Positions 45,329-57,325 of a stretch of DNA of 64,000 nt are shown here, one piece after another. The first letter of the stretch is position 1, and every line of letters begins with the position of its first letter. The notes beneath the pieces were generated by a model, which saw only the letters and a list, made by a program, of their open reading frames with translations, did not search any database and had not been told where the DNA came from. A program made the position numbers and the translations under genes. Origin of the DNA: Anthopleura xanthogrammica. Lineage: Eukaryota > Cnidaria > Anthozoa > Actiniaria > Actiniidae. The stretch spans positions 21,842,078-21,906,077 of the forward strand of contig OZ025206.1 in the NCBI GenBank assembly GCA_964019055.1, given 5' to 3'.

Positions 45329-45979
45329 TTTTTCTCTTTATTAAAACTGGTCAATGTCCATTTCTTCAAAGCAGTATTATCAATTAAAAGACGCTTTTCT
45401 TTAAGATTTTGAACTTTGATTTGAAACCAAAAACTAAACTACTACGCTCTAAAGGTAAGCATTTTTTACACGGATATATGGCGTGAACTCTATTGAAATT
45501 TTAAGTTGGTCCGTTTTCACCAGGCTGGTACCCCCCCCCCCCCCTCCCCCCAGACACACACAAAAACTGAAGGCGACGGTACGGGCCTGTATTTCCTGTT
45601 CTCCAGTAATTTGAACGTTATTTAGGTTGTTAGTTTTTAATATCTCGTGTATGTGTAATATTATTACTTTTAGTATTATCTTAATGAATTCTGCTGAGTC
45701 GCAAAGCGCAGATAGAGATAATGTCGTCGTGACCTGTGCAGGTGTCGAGGAGGAAGGATAAAGTAGCAAATAGAGAAAAGAAGAAGAACAAGGAAAGAAA
45801 GAATATAATATAAGGAGAATTCCCAAAGGATCAACTATGGACGCCATCCAAGCGATGATACTATTCAAGTTTAGTTTCGTTTGCGAGCCTTGTCGTGGCT
45901 GACCTTCCATTTAGTTGGAATTTTTATGTGCTTATATTTTTCTGATCCTGATTGTTTTTCATCTTACTATTCAAAGTAA
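45329..45979. other. Intergenic with C tract and TM3 scrap
   Basis: C run at 45530-45544; a minus-strand TM3 scrap (GGACGCCATCCAAGCGATG) at 45836-45880, as at 11838 and 63075. No intact gene. Confidence 0.55.
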
Positions 45980-46857
45980 TTATGATGAATCTTTTCTGCA
46001 GCAAAGAACCTTTTTCACCAAAGCCTTAAACTTTGAACTTTGAAAGCTGAACAGGTAAGGGTCCAGAGCGGCGTTAATAGAGGCAAATAATGTTGATGCA
46101 GTTATAATAGGGTATGATGAGATTCCAACTGGTAAACTTTTGGCTATGGGGACCCAGCACACTACATATGTTATAACTACAGCAAGAACACACAGAGTGA
46201 CCTTCTTTTTCTTCTTTCTCTCGGTGATCTCTCGTTCTCCTGTAAGTTCGACTGTCTGCTTGCACCTGAGGGACATGAATATCTTCAAAGTAGAAAATAT
46301 CATCAGAGACAAGGCAATTGATATTTGGAGCAAAAGGAACACCGATTGAAATTTCATAACTGTAAGGTTAATCGAGCAGTCTAAATATTCTTTGTTCAAA
46401 TTAGCATGAACAAATGCGGGTAACATCCCAGTAACAGCATACACCCAGGACACCATAGCCAGTACTTTGACGATTTTTGGAGAGAAACGCTGACTAAAGG
46501 AGTGAGGACGACAAACAGCAAAGTATCTTCAACTGTTAAACAAATTATAGTGAAAGTCGAAGCGTCGGCTGCCATCCAAGCAATGTTACTTTCGAAAAGT
46601 AGTTTACACAGCCAGTCACCAAGAACTCCATCTGGCAGGGAACCATGAAAGAAAGGCAGGAATATGAACTCAGGAGCAAGAAAAACACCAAATAAAAGAT
46701 CTGCTACAGCCAAGTTCAATATCAGATAGTTTGTGGATGTTTTCATTCCTCGTTCATTGGTGATGATGTGAATAATGAGGGAGTTTCCTGCTATATTGAA
46801 GACAAGAAAAACAGTAAACAGCATCGCAAAAATAACTTCTTGTGTAGCTAGGGTCAT
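45980..46857 (-). pseudogene. G17 pseudogene: 1-bp deletion in the ERY codons
   Basis: Open from MTLATQEV (ATG 46857) through TM3. At about 46526 one base is missing in the codons for ERYF (AGTATCTTCAAC versus AGTATCGTTCAAC in intact genes), so the frame breaks exactly at the G-protein-coupling motif. Downstream the original frame continues to a normal stop with ECL2 LDCSINLT, RKKKKKVT, CWVP and DPYLF. It is related to G21 at the 5' end and to G4/G22 in the body. Confidence 0.88.
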
Positions 46858-47091
46858 GACTGGGATCGTGCACTAAAGTGAAGTAGGGTTTCAATATTTT
46901 TCGAGATATGAACTGCCTTCTAAGTAGTGAGGATGTGTTGCCTTTATATACGGTTTTCATTGCAATATTACACAGCTTACCTACTCAACCTTCAATTTAT
47001 TTTTTGTTTGTTTTTATTCTTCATTTCATTTTGCCAAACACTATTATACTTCATTATTAAGTTTTAATTAAATCTTATTTCAATGGTTCAG

Positions 47092-47127
47092 TATTACAGA
47101 GATCAAAGGTGTCTTCACAAATATTGG
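47092..47127 (-). promoter_or_regulatory. Type II conserved upstream block of G17
   Basis: TATTACAGAGATCAAAGG then TGTCTTCACAAATATTGG, about 235 bp upstream of the ATG. Confidence 0.35.
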
Positions 47128-47224
47128 TTTTTCTTTTTATTAAAACTGGTCAATGCCGTCCAATTTTTCATAACAGCAGCAAGTGATTTCACAGTCTCCT
47201 GATCAATTGAAAAAAGTTTGTCTT

Positions 47225-47400
47225 ATAGGTTTTCGTGGAGGGGGGGGGGGACGGAGAACCAATAGGCTAGGAATTTTCCAAGCGCAGGTGTGTGGAGAAA
47301 ACCAACCCACAATTCTACTCATATATGATGGCTGTTCTGTGGATAGATTCCACAACACAGCGACGAGAGGCGGTGTACTAACTGGCGTCCCTTTTACTGT
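47225..47400 (-). mobile_element. SINE-like relic
   Basis: The minus strand contains GTTGGTTTTCTCCACACACC and ends CCCCCCCTCCACGAAAACC, like the relics at 10890-11190 and 62110-62410 but more diverged. Confidence 0.3.
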
Positions 47401-47516
47401 CAAATATACATTTTCATTTTAAAATTTTGACCTCAAGACTTACTAAGAAACTGCCAAGACTTAGACAAACACAGACTTTATTTAAGCTTAATTAAAACAC
47501 ATTTTAAAAAATGAAA

Positions 47517-47563
47517 ATAGACAGAAAACAAAAAAGGAAAAATGATATCTTGTACAGTTGACA
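47517..47563 (-). pseudogene. Receptor N-terminal (TM1) scrap
   Basis: The minus strand starts ATGTCAACTGTACAAGATAT, i.e. MSTVQDI, followed by a decayed TM1, with nothing downstream of it. Confidence 0.55.
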
Positions 47564-47569
47564 TAACAT

Positions 47570-48212
47570 GAAGTCACAACATGAAGTAATGTCATTTGAG
47601 TTTCCAGTAATCTGACAACTGAGAGATTCATTTTAATATATACAACTCAATGAAATATATATTGACTGTAATCAAAGTCTGTATGAACTGTAGTATTGAT
47701 CCAAGTCACCACGGTTATTGATGTCAAAACAATTCAGTGACGTTATTTCATCCTGCTTATTTTTAATATCTCGTATGGGTAATTTAATTATTACTAAAAA
47801 TATACTTTGAATATTATCTTAATGAAATTTGCTGATTCACAAAAGCGCAGATGAAAAGAATGATGTCATGTTGTGCCGCTAGGTGGAGGATGGAAGAGGA
47901 TTGGGGAAAAAGTAAAAGAGGGGATGGAGGGAGAAGAAAAAGAAAGGAATAATAATAATAATAACAGAAGTGAAAAAAGGAAAGGAGAGAAAGAATATAA
48001 ATTGAAGAGAATGTACATTCTACTAAAAACAGCTCCTCTACCACTGCTACTCATCATCATTGCCATCGTGACATTTCCTTATTATCAGTTCTGTTAACAA
48101 TATCGTCACGGAGTCGGGTTCATACGCAAGCGTTTCAACTCTTCGAAGTCATTACCTCAAAATTTCTTTTGCTATGAAGACTTTCAGAGTTTGACGCAGT
48201 CCCGTTTTACAA
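47570..48212. other. Intergenic upstream of the TM1 scrap to G18
   Basis: Low-complexity AAT/GAA-rich stretch at 47930-47995. No gene seen. Confidence 0.5.
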
Positions 48213-48919
48213 TTAAAGATGATCTTTGCATACAATAGCCTTTTTTATAACGACTTTAAACTTCGAGCTTTGAAAGCTATACAAATAAGAGTCCAATGCG
48301 GAGTTAATTAACATAAGAAATGTGGTGCACATCTTGATTGAAAATGTAGTCTCCTCAAATAATCGAGGTAAAAACACTTTCAGGGAATACACTATGGAGT
48401 CTAGTATCCAGCATACTACACATGTGACGAGTACAGCAAGAACACACAAAGTGACTTTCTTTTTCTTCTTTCTCTCGGTGATCTCTCGTTCTCCTGTGGG
48501 TTCGACTGTCTGCCTGCATCAGAGGGACAAAGATATCTTCACTAAGAGACAGATCATTACTAATAGCGAAAGAACAGTTTCTACAACATTGTATACTGAG
48601 TGTACTTTATGATATACAACCCACATAGAGCAAATGGTTCCGTTGTGCGAGTCGTTTCGGTATAAGGATACGAATATAAGCAAAGACACCAAGAAAGAGT
48701 AGATCCAAGATGTCAGGATAAATATTTTGACGTTTCGTGAGGAAAATCTTTGTGGGAAGGCGTGAGGACGACAAACAGCAAAGTATCGTTCAACTGATAA
48801 ACAAACAATGGTAAAGACAGAAGCTTTGGACGCCATCCAAGCAACATTACTTTTGAACACTAGTTTACACAGCCAGTCACCAAGAACTCCATCTGGCACG
48901 GAATCACGAAAGAAAGGCA
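48213..48919 (-). pseudogene. G18 pseudogene: truncated G2-like receptor with nonsense codon
   Basis: Begins abruptly at LPFFRDSVPDG; TM1, ICL1 and TM2 are absent and unrelated sequence starts at about 48920. ERY, a G2-like ICL2/TM4 (RNVKIFILTSWIYSF) and TM5 follow. The Trp of SLWC at the end of TM5 is TGA near 48521. ICL3 and TM6 (CWILD, losing the proline) and TM7 NSALDSYLY, without the proline, complete it. Nothing here could work as a receptor. Confidence 0.88.
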
Positions 48920-49025
48920 AACACGAAACTGTAGCCTGGTATGCTAATGTTGTTAATATTTTGGTCTTTGAGTTTCATTTCCCAAGTTGCTTATTTGCCT
49001 TATGTAAAAGATTTACGGATTGCTT

Positions 49026-49226
49026 AACAGACCTCATCGGCTTGGGCGTAATGTTGTCCCATTTCAGACCACGTGTCATTCCCCAGAGTATCATTTCTTT
49101 GTTTAACGGTTGCGCATGAGAAGATACATGAATATGGATACAATTTAAGCAAAGAATCTTATTCTCAAGAGAATGACACGTGGTCTGAAATGGGACAACA
49201 TTATCCCAAGCCGATGATGTCTATTG
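49026..49226. repeat. Long inverted repeat (hairpin)
   Basis: Arms 49026-49080 and 49172-49226 are reverse complements over about 55 bp with a few mismatches (core GTCCCATTTCAGACCACGTG). Imperfect pairing continues inward almost to the centre. It lies at the 5' break of G18, so it may mark the rearrangement that removed TM1-TM2. Confidence 0.8.
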
Positions 49227-49554
49227 AAAAATATTTTGATTTTATGGCAATATCAGAATTGAATGATCTTGATTTCGTTCTGGATTAAGAATGATATCTT
49301 CAATAAGATCTTTTGATTGAAGAATATCATTTGAGGAGACATTAACTCAGCTACCAATAGTTCTTAGTAACTCTTGGCGATCTAGTTCAAAAAAGGGTAG
49401 CTCTGAGAGATAATTATTCTCAGAGTGACTGTAGTTAACTACTTGACTTGACTTAGTACTAATAGTATTTTAAGTTAATAAGTTACAAGTGAATTTTAAG
49501 TAAACGTAGTTAACATTAGTTGATGTAGCATAATAAGTAATTTTTGAACAGGAT

Positions 49555-50294
49555 TTAGCCACAACTGTGGTCATTTTTAAACTTGGTAATGTCTTCATCA
49601 TAAACAAAAGTAAATGTTTTTGAATTTTCTTTCTCCTTATATCTTACCATTGTTGGTCCATATGTACTTTTCCGTTCTTTGTTTACTTCTCCAAATAGCT
49701 TTTTTCTTCTGGGTGTAAGAGATTCGGAGACAAAGATTCTGTCATCCGAGTTTAGGTTCAGATTTGGTAGATCTTTCACCTTCTTCTTCATTAGATCTTT
49801 ACGTCTGTCATAGATCTTGTTTCTTTTACTCCTTCTTGAAAATTTCACTATAATCTTAGGCGCTGCGTTTGTTGAGTACGATGGCAAAGGGTGCGCTATA
49901 TAGAAATATCGTTATCTTCGATACAAACTCCAAGACATTGACTAACTGATTCCACGATCTCTTCTGAGGTGCAATTTTCAGTAGCTTTTATGCCAGATAT
50001 TTCCAGGCAGTCTCTCCTTATATATTGCGCTAATTCATCTAGATCTGTAAGGGCTTCTTTGGCTCTCATGTTCACTATTTTGATGTCTTGCTTCAAGTTG
50101 GTGATATCCTTACTTTGTCGTTTTAACTTATCGTTTGAAGATTGATATAGGTCGAGCAAATCATCATGTTTGTTTGACATAGCTTGGACTGAATTGGTAA
50201 GATCATCATACTTCTTCGAAAGTTCTTGTAGTTTAAGCTTTAGAGAAGCTATTTCTTTGGATATTAGATCCTTAATCTGTTCTAGTGTAGCCAT
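49555..50294 (-). pseudogene. Retrotransposon ORF1 (L1-ORF1p-like) relic with frameshift
   Basis: ATG at 50294 begins MATLEQIKDLISKE, a heptad-rich coiled coil over about residues 1-80, then LDELAQYIRRDCLEISGI and EIVESVSQCLGVCIEDNDIS, matching the RNA-binding middle of non-LTR ORF1 proteins. A 2-bp (TA) insertion near 49905 shifts the frame; past it, LPSYSTNAAPKIIVKFSRRS and IFVSESLTPRRKKLF give the C-terminal domain up to the stop at 49555. No endonuclease or RT follows. The element abuts the 3' end of G19. Confidence 0.75.
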
Positions 50295-50373
50295 CGGGCT
50301 GAAATACTAGCGTCAGTTACGGAGCGACACGAAACGTAGCCGTCCACCATAACGACATATGCATCATGTCATG

Positions 50374-51252
50374 TCAAGACTCTTTTCGACAACAAAGAAC
50401 CTTTTTGACCAAAACCTTAAATCTAGAACTTTGGAAGCTAAACAGATACGGATCCAGAGCAGCGTTGATTAACGTCGTTATTGCTCCTGTAGTTATCTCC
50501 ATTTGGACCGTTGTTGAAAATACTTGTCCTGCTAAGTATATAGCTACAGGAATCCAGCTCACCACAAATGTAACGACTACAGCAAGAACACACAAAGTTA
50601 CTTTCTTTTTCTTCTTTCTCTCGGTGATCTCTCGTTCTCCTGTAGGTTCGACCGTCTGCTTGCACCAGAGGGAAATGCATATTTTCACAGGGAAGAATGT
50701 CATCAAAGAAAAGGCACATGATATTTCTAGCAAAGAGTACACCGAATATACTTTACGAACTGTAACGTTAACGAAGCAAAGATATTCTCTGTTGAAGTGA
50801 GTTTGAACAAATAAGGGGGATATCAGAACAACACCATATATCCAAGACACCACGACGAGGACTTTGACAATCTTCATCGAGAAATGCTGACGGAAGGTGT
50901 GAGGACGACAAACAGCAAAGAATCGTTCAACTGACAAACAAATCATAGTGTAAGTCGAAACTCTGGACGCCATCCATGCGTGGTTACTAGATATCAGTAG
51001 TTTACAAAGCCAGTCACCAAGAACTCCATCTGGCACGGAATCACGAAAGAAAGGCAGGAATATGAACTCAGGAGCGAGAAAAACACCAAATAAAAGGTCT
51101 GCTACAGCTAAGTTTAACAACAGATAGTTTGTGGATGTTTTCATTCCTCGTTCATTGGTGATGATGTAAATAACGAGGGAGTTTCCTGCTATATTGAAGA
51201 CAAGAACAACAGAATAAAGAACAGCAAAAATGATATCTTGTGTAGATGACAT
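50374..51252 (-). CDS. G19: class A GPCR, paralogue of G6 and G12
   Basis: 292 residues, ATG of MSSTQDII. ECL2 REYLCFVNVT, FFPVKI in TM5, RKKKKKVT, SWIP and DPYLF; tail LCCRKES, where the stop falls early because the 3' flank is replaced. The motif reads SVERFFAV, so Tyr of ERY is Phe. TM3 starts ISSNHAWMASRV, shared with G22 and different from G6. The 3' flank seen beside G6 and G12 is cut at about 50378 by retrotransposon sequence. Confidence 0.92.
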   Translation of the reverse strand: MSSTQDIIFAVLYSVVLVFNIAGNSLVIYIITNERGMKTSTNYLLLNLAVADLLFGVFLAPEFIFLPFFRDSVPDGVLGDWLCKLLISSNHAWMASRVSTYTMICLSVERFFAVCRPHTFRQHFSMKIVKVLVVVSWIYGVVLISPLFVQTHFNREYLCFVNVTVRKVYSVYSLLEISCAFSLMTFFPVKICISLWCKQTVEPTGEREITERKKKKKVTLCVLAVVVTFVVSWIPVAIYLAGQVFSTTVQMEITTGAITTLINAALDPYLFSFQSSRFKVLVKKVLCCRKES

Positions 51253-51526
51253 GACTTCGAGGTCGATCGTGCACTGATATCATGACAAATCAACCTGTGC
51301 AGCTCAAGTCAAATGTCGAACTAGCTTCTTTTTGAGGTGGACCCGTCTTTTTTAGTATTCAGGATGTATTGTCTGTCAAGTTGTTCCCATTGCACAAATA
51401 CGCAGCTGTTTTTTTCTTTTAAGAACAAAATTTAATAACCACATTTTGAAGTATTGTGTTTTTAATCAGAACATTATTAAACTTATATATATACATATAA
51501 AGTTAATCAAACTCCATCTCACTTCA

Positions 51527-51559
51527 TATTACAAAAACTAAAGTTTTCATAGATATTGG
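51527..51559 (-). promoter_or_regulatory. Type II upstream block of G19 (degenerate)
   Basis: TATTACAAAAACTAAAG then TTTTCATAGATATTGG, about 280 bp upstream. Confidence 0.3.
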
Positions 51560-51727
51560 ATAGATAACAGAATTTGAGGGTTCGATCGCGAGTTTGCTTG
51601 TAATCTGACAAGTGAGCAATTCATTGCTTCTCTATACACTACTCGATTTATTATATTGATTTTTTTTTGATTAATCAAATTCCGTATGGACTGCTTTATT
51701 GATCAAAGTCACCACGATTATTACAAT

Positions 51728-51802
51728 GCATGTTGCTATATTAAATTAGACAAGGAGAACAGAAAACCGAATAAAATAAACGATATCTTGTGTAGTTGCC
51801 AT
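51728..51802 (-). pseudogene. Receptor N-terminal (TM1) scrap with stop
   Basis: The minus strand reads MATTQDIVYFIRFSVLLV, then a stop, then FNIAT. TM1 only. Confidence 0.7.
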
Positions 51803-51930
51803 AATATATAAAAAGGTATAAAAATATATCTTCCCTTTTTGAAGCAAACGAGTAAAAAAAGAGTTTTTAGATTTCTATGCATAATAATAATGTAATCTGG
51901 CAAGTTACGCAATTAATTTCTCCTCTATAG

Positions 51931-52043
51931 CTGTTTTCGTTCCTCGTTCATTGGTGATGATATAAATAACGAGGGAGTTTCCTGCAATATTGAAGACAAG
52001 AACAACAGAAAACAGGACAGAATAAACGATATCTTGCACAGCC
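51931..52043 (-). pseudogene. Receptor N-terminal fragment (TM1-ICL1)
   Basis: The minus strand gives MAVQDIVYSVLF, SVVLVFNIAGNSLVIYIIT and NERGTKTA without a stop, then ends abruptly at the TM2 border. It lies next to the 51728 scrap, so two successive genes were lost here. Confidence 0.85.
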
Positions 52044-54306
52044 ATTGCGGACACCATTACAAGCAATGACTAAGCATAACGCTTCGATATCTTTGTTTTT
52101 CACCTGCTTTCATAGCTCAACTATATAAAACATTTATAATACTGACTATTTAAGTTTGCATAAGGGAAATAGAGTTTATTTTCAATTTAATTGGAATTTT
52201 ATCTAAAGAAAATAAGTTCAAAATTAGGTAAAATTGAAAGACTGGACTTTTTTGTTTACTGCTATTGTAGATTATAGACACTTTAACGCGGTATTTCAAT
52301 GACACACGATTGAATTGTACCCATTACTACTTTTTAATATTGTTAATAGATCAGGATATCAACCTCTATGTCCATTGATGTCATTGCCAGAAATATTGGA
52401 CATGAGCCTGCTCACACATGCGCAATGATGCGTTTCAGCTTACAAAATAGCCGCCGAGTCTTATAGGAAATGTATGGGGAATATAGAGCTTCCTCTATTT
52501 ACGGCGAATAGGGTTTTATTTCCTCTGAGCTCCACATCGCGACAAACAACCCACCCTACAAGCTACTAAATAAGCGTAAAATGATCATTGAATCATGCGA
52601 CATATTGGTTCCCGGACTGCTTGCCTTCGAAAGGCTTCGAAAGCTCTAGATTCCATACATCGTCTATAAATCTGGCCACACTTGACCCCAAAATCGTCTT
52701 ATTTGGAGTCGAAAAAATTTAAAAGTAAAAGAGCTCCACCTCGATATCACCAAACGAGTGTTTAATAAATCCAAAACCGCTCAAAATAGACAGCATGCCT
52801 TCAGAATGTTGGTTCCCAAGAAGCTTGAAGTTAGGTTAAATTTTAAGCGATTCGACGTGTTGTTAGCTCGTAGTTTTCAGTTAAAAATGACAAGAAACCA
52901 CAGAGAACTGCTCCAAACAGCTTCAAAACCCCCTAAATATCGCCATTTTGTTTTTACAAGCTCCTATTGACTGCTGAGATACAATAAGGAAGCTTAAAGT
53001 AACGATTTAGGTTTGAAACTTGTTTCTTGTCCTTCATGGGCTTCCTGTGGTGAGGCTTATCAACAGAAAAATAATAGTTGTTCTTTTGATTGTCAAGTAA
53101 CTATTTTTTGGTAAGAATTGTTTTACTAACATCATAGTTGAATATAAATATGTGCTTGGAAACCATGTAGTTATATTTTTCCTCTAAAAAAACCACTTCA
53201 TTTTCATTCATGCGTAACACCGCTGACAATGTCCAATATTTCTAGCAATGTATACGCCGGCTGACTGTGATTGGTCAATATATGTTGCTTCAAAAACAAA
53301 CTGAATACAAAAGAACATCCTAGAAAAAAGTGGATTCTTTTAATCGTCGCTAGTTTTAACATTCGCTAGATGCTCATGATCAAAACCTATTCACTGAGCT
53401 GATGTCAAACGCTGAAGGCACGAACTATAGTTTTTGTGTTGTTTTTAGGATAATGAACCGTGTTTAGTATGTAAACTTTATATTTTAAAGGAATAAAAAC
53501 TACGGAAATTCCTTTTCCTTTGACTTTATTGAATCGTGATCTTAATATTATAACTTAGATAGTACGCGCGCTCTTATTGGCTGATTTACTCACAAAACCT
53601 ATGCTGTATTTACCGGTTAAAAACGTGATGGTCTTTGATTGACAGATCACAACAACGTTTCTCTACTACGTTTTAACTCCTCAAAGCCTGCACAAAATGG
53701 GCAATATCTGTTTAGTTTTCAATATTAGTTTTATTCTAAAATCATTTTAGTACATTTAAATACAATAAAGTTTTGGTTTTTCAGATACAAAAAGAAAAAA
53801 AAGGCTCAAAATCATGCCTGTAGTGTGCCAACTCATTGTTGAAATTCTCGGCATTGTCTGAAATTTATTACCTTACTAGGCTATTTGTTTATAAAAACTC
53901 TTTAACAATTTGTTATAAACTAAACCGTTTCATCAACTTCAAGCCAAAGACATACACTTTTCAAATATAATGGTGTTCTAAAAAGGATATGGAAGTAAAA
54001 GTCGAGGAAATACCTTGCGAAAATCTAGATTAAGTCGAAGTCCTCCGAAAAGATTTTTCGCCGAATCAACTTCCGGTTTAGATCAAAAAGAGGCAAAAAC
54101 TACGGCCGGAAAACAGTATGGTTTCACTTAGGAATGGAATAGAAAGGTTCCCAAACAGCTGTCCCTCAAATAACAAAGCCATACAACTTGCCCAAGACGC
54201 GAGGCTTCCTTTGATGTAGATGTGGAAGAGAAGGTCAACAAATCTGACGAAATCCATTGTTTTTGAAGTCTCTAATCATGTTTAGCGTTTCCACGATCCC
54301 AAATGT
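52044..54306. other. Receptor-free stretch with possible transposon ends
   Basis: A 22-bp inverted match (AGAAATATTGGACA) at about 52389-52410 and 53227-53250 could bound an unrecognised element of about 860 bp. No coding domain is visible in it. The remainder is AT-rich without an identifiable gene. Confidence 0.4.
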
Positions 54307-55148
54307 GCACATAATGTCACAGGTATCCCAAGCTGGGTTTCTGTGGTTTCCTATCGAACTTATAAGGCAATGTATGGCGATTTTTCGAAAAAATTAAAAA
54401 TCAGTAAATCACACAAATAAATGTCCCTACTTGTGTTTCGTGTTTTCCTTTGAATCTCTGTGAAGTTCCAGGTCATTTGCAGCAATATTGAGCGAGTATC
54501 GTGGTGGAGTATCCCTCGTACTTAAAAATTGGGAAGGTAGCACACTTCAGCCCGCTCGAACCCTCGATAAGGGTCATTATCATATGACCGTATTTCACTG
54601 TACGCGTGATTCTAAAAAAAACCTTTGGGGAAAATGTCGTCAGCAAAAAAAGTACGCTTTTCCGAAAAGTGTAATAATTTCCCGTTCGGACTCGCCGTTC
54701 GGACTCGCTGCCGTCAATCATGTAAAAACTACGCATTTTGATTCGCATTTATTAAAAACGCTTTGAAATCGATTTTTTATATGTGGTCATATGATAAAAT
54801 GCTTATTGACTGAGTTAAGGTCGGTCCGAACGGGAAAATATTTGGCTCTCGGTCCTTGGCACGGAACTCGCTGCGCTCGTTCCGTACTTCAGGACCTCGA
54901 GCCAAATATTTTCCCGTTCGGACCTCCCACTCAGTCAATAAGTACATAATAATTCGCCTATAGTTCAGCCAAAATTACACATGACCTGAAACTTCACAGA
55001 GACTCAAAGGAAAACACGAAACACAAGTAGGGACATTTATTTGTGTGATTTACTGATTTTTGATTTTTTCGAAAAATCGCCATACATAGCCCTATAAGTT
55101 CGATAGGAAACCACAGAAACCCAGCTTGGGATACCTGTGATAATGTGT
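54307..55148. mobile_element. Foldback element A
   Basis: Arms of about 170 bp at 54307-54476 and 54981-55148 are near-perfect reverse complements. Inside lies a second, compact hairpin (54802-54867 with 54877-54942; GAACGGGAAAATATTTGGCTC-type arms around CGCTGCGCTCG). No ORF of note. This is the architecture of a foldback or MITE insertion within another. Confidence 0.8.
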
Positions 55149-55212
55149 AAATGTTGAGGAATGTTTTATACAATTGTAAGGTAAAGGTTCAAAACGGCAA
55201 ACAGTACAAGTA

Positions 55213-56153
55213 GCAACAATCAAGAGAGCATAAATAAGAGAGGGAAACTTCGTAATACCGCGCGCTCCATGTGAATTCCCGGTTGGGCTATTTTTAGCAT
55301 CCGCGTACAAACAATTGTGTGCTTCGTCCAAACCTGGAAGTAGCGAAAGCATCTGATAAAGATTTTTTTGGGAAAAACATAAATTTCGCGTCTTTTTGAG
55401 TGTTCAACAGCCTCAGTCGTGTTTTATCAGAGAACAGAACATAGCCAATCCTGATTTTTTTGTTTTATCTAATAGATTTTGTCGAAAAAAGTGAGAAAAA
55501 TCGACGAAAAGTATGTTGTTCTTGAGCGCGCGCACACACGTCCACGCCATCAAAAAAAAAAAAAAATGAAAAACCAAACGACTTTTGATACTAAAGCTAG
55601 GGTAATACGAGCAACAAAATCACTCAACTCGTCTTGCAACATTGCTGCGAAACGGGTTGAAAAGCAATGCTGCGCGTTTTTCCTCCCGAGTACGAACTTG
55701 TCTCGCAACAAAATAGTTTGCTGCAAGTTGTGTGAATCCTGTCTTCTGATTGGCTAATACGGTCAGCTGATCATATCACAAGCGCCGGGGAAGCCATTCA
55801 GCGGCTCCTTTCGCGAGCTAGAAATCAACTTGCTGCGACACAAGTTTGCTTTGGAGTTGTAATACGCGCAACATCAGGAAATTTTGTTGCAAAAAGTAGA
55901 ATGGCCTTCTACTCTCTGCAACAGACTTTTCCAACTTGCAGCAAACTATTTTGATGCGAGACAAGTTCGTAATCGGGAGGAAAAACGCGCAGCATTGCTT
56001 TTCAACCCGTTTCGCAGCAATGTTGCAAGACGAGTTGAGTGATTTTGTTGCTCGTATTACCCTAGCTTAAGGATAGCCCAACCTAGAATTCACATGCCGG
56101 CGCGCGCGCTATTAAGAAGTTTTCCTCTCTTATTTATGCTCTCTTGTAACAAT
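55213..56153. mobile_element. Foldback element B with nested 138-bp arms
   Basis: Outer arms 55216-55298 and 56070-56153 (core AGAGAGCATAAATAAGAGAG). Inner arms 55593-55730 and 55932-56069, 138 bp each, about 97% complementary (GCAACATTGCTGCGAAACGG core). The right inner and outer arms are contiguous, while the left ones are separated by about 295 bp, so the element grew or lost sequence on one side. Confidence 0.8.
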
Positions 56154-57325
56154 TCAGAAGATGAGGTTCTGAAATGCGATATATTTTGCAGCTTTTAAGC
56201 GTTTATAGTACAAAGACAGATCGACTCAACTACTATAACCAAGTGTTTTGGGAACTAATAAATCGCCCCTCGCATTATATGATTTAACTAGATTGTGTGA
56301 GCATACTTTTTACAGGGGCGAAATAAAAATAACAACAATTGCTTGTCACTATAGACCTCATGCGAAACCCATGATTGAGGAATACCGTATTAGTATTGTT
56401 TTCCACTCAGGAGCTTATCAGCTCTTAATTAAGGTCATAACAGCAAACATTCGAATGCATATGCTAATGTTAGTATTTAAGCAAAATTTGAGTGCTCTAG
56501 CATAAATACTAGGGAAGTTACAGCAATTTATAGTTAGAAGGATTCGTATGTGAAACACAGCCAGGTCCCAACCATCCTCGTTTCCATGTTCCCAGCACAT
56601 TTAGATGCTTATAACTCTGCGAACAATTATCATTATTCTTTGAAACTGTGCAGAGTTATTAACTCACTGATGGTATTTCATGTGAAGCCACAAAATAGTT
56701 TCTCAATTCAAAATATTTCAAAATCATTTTTTTAAAGCTTTTCCATTATTCAAATTAGGAGTGACCGATATTGCATAAGGTCTATTTACCTTTTTGTATA
56801 TTCTTCCCGGGCACTTTTTTAGTAAATGTTTAGAAGCCATTTTGAGTGATTTTTAGAGTTCTCTGACGCCGGCTGAATGAAAGCAATTAATCTACCGCTT
56901 GATATGACAGTTGCAGTTATGCCTGCTGAATTTTATCAGTTTTTGTTTGCCTTTTTCAAGCTTTGTTCCCAAATAGTTTCGTCTCCTATTCTTTCCTCGC
57001 CTAAGTCAAGGGACTCTCTCCAGTGTCGCTGTTTAATTTCATCCTCCATTAAAATCAACAATGTTGCCGAAATCAGGCTGACTTGATCCAATGAAAGAGC
57101 ATTGGATCAGAATTAATGTTAAATGTTAATATTTCTTCTTTTTTTTTTACCAGTATTTGTAAATTATGGCTAAGTTTCTTTCGGCCATAAATGTTTGTTA
57201 TGCCATTTTTTCTATTTTGCCTTCCGTTCACTAAGGAACTTCTAGTTTTTTCATGTTTTCAGTTATCTTGCCTTTTCGTTTTTGGCCTTCAGCTGATCTT
57301 TTTTCGCTTTCATTTCTCAAGTTTA
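56154..57325. other. Intergenic, nothing recognised
   Basis: AT-rich, with short ORFs only. No receptor scrap and no repeat shared with the rest of the window until the 3' flank of G20. Confidence 0.5.

Noticed and set aside
54473..54766. Overlapping ORFs on both strands inside foldback A
   Set aside because: No domain; located between inverted arms of a repeat.
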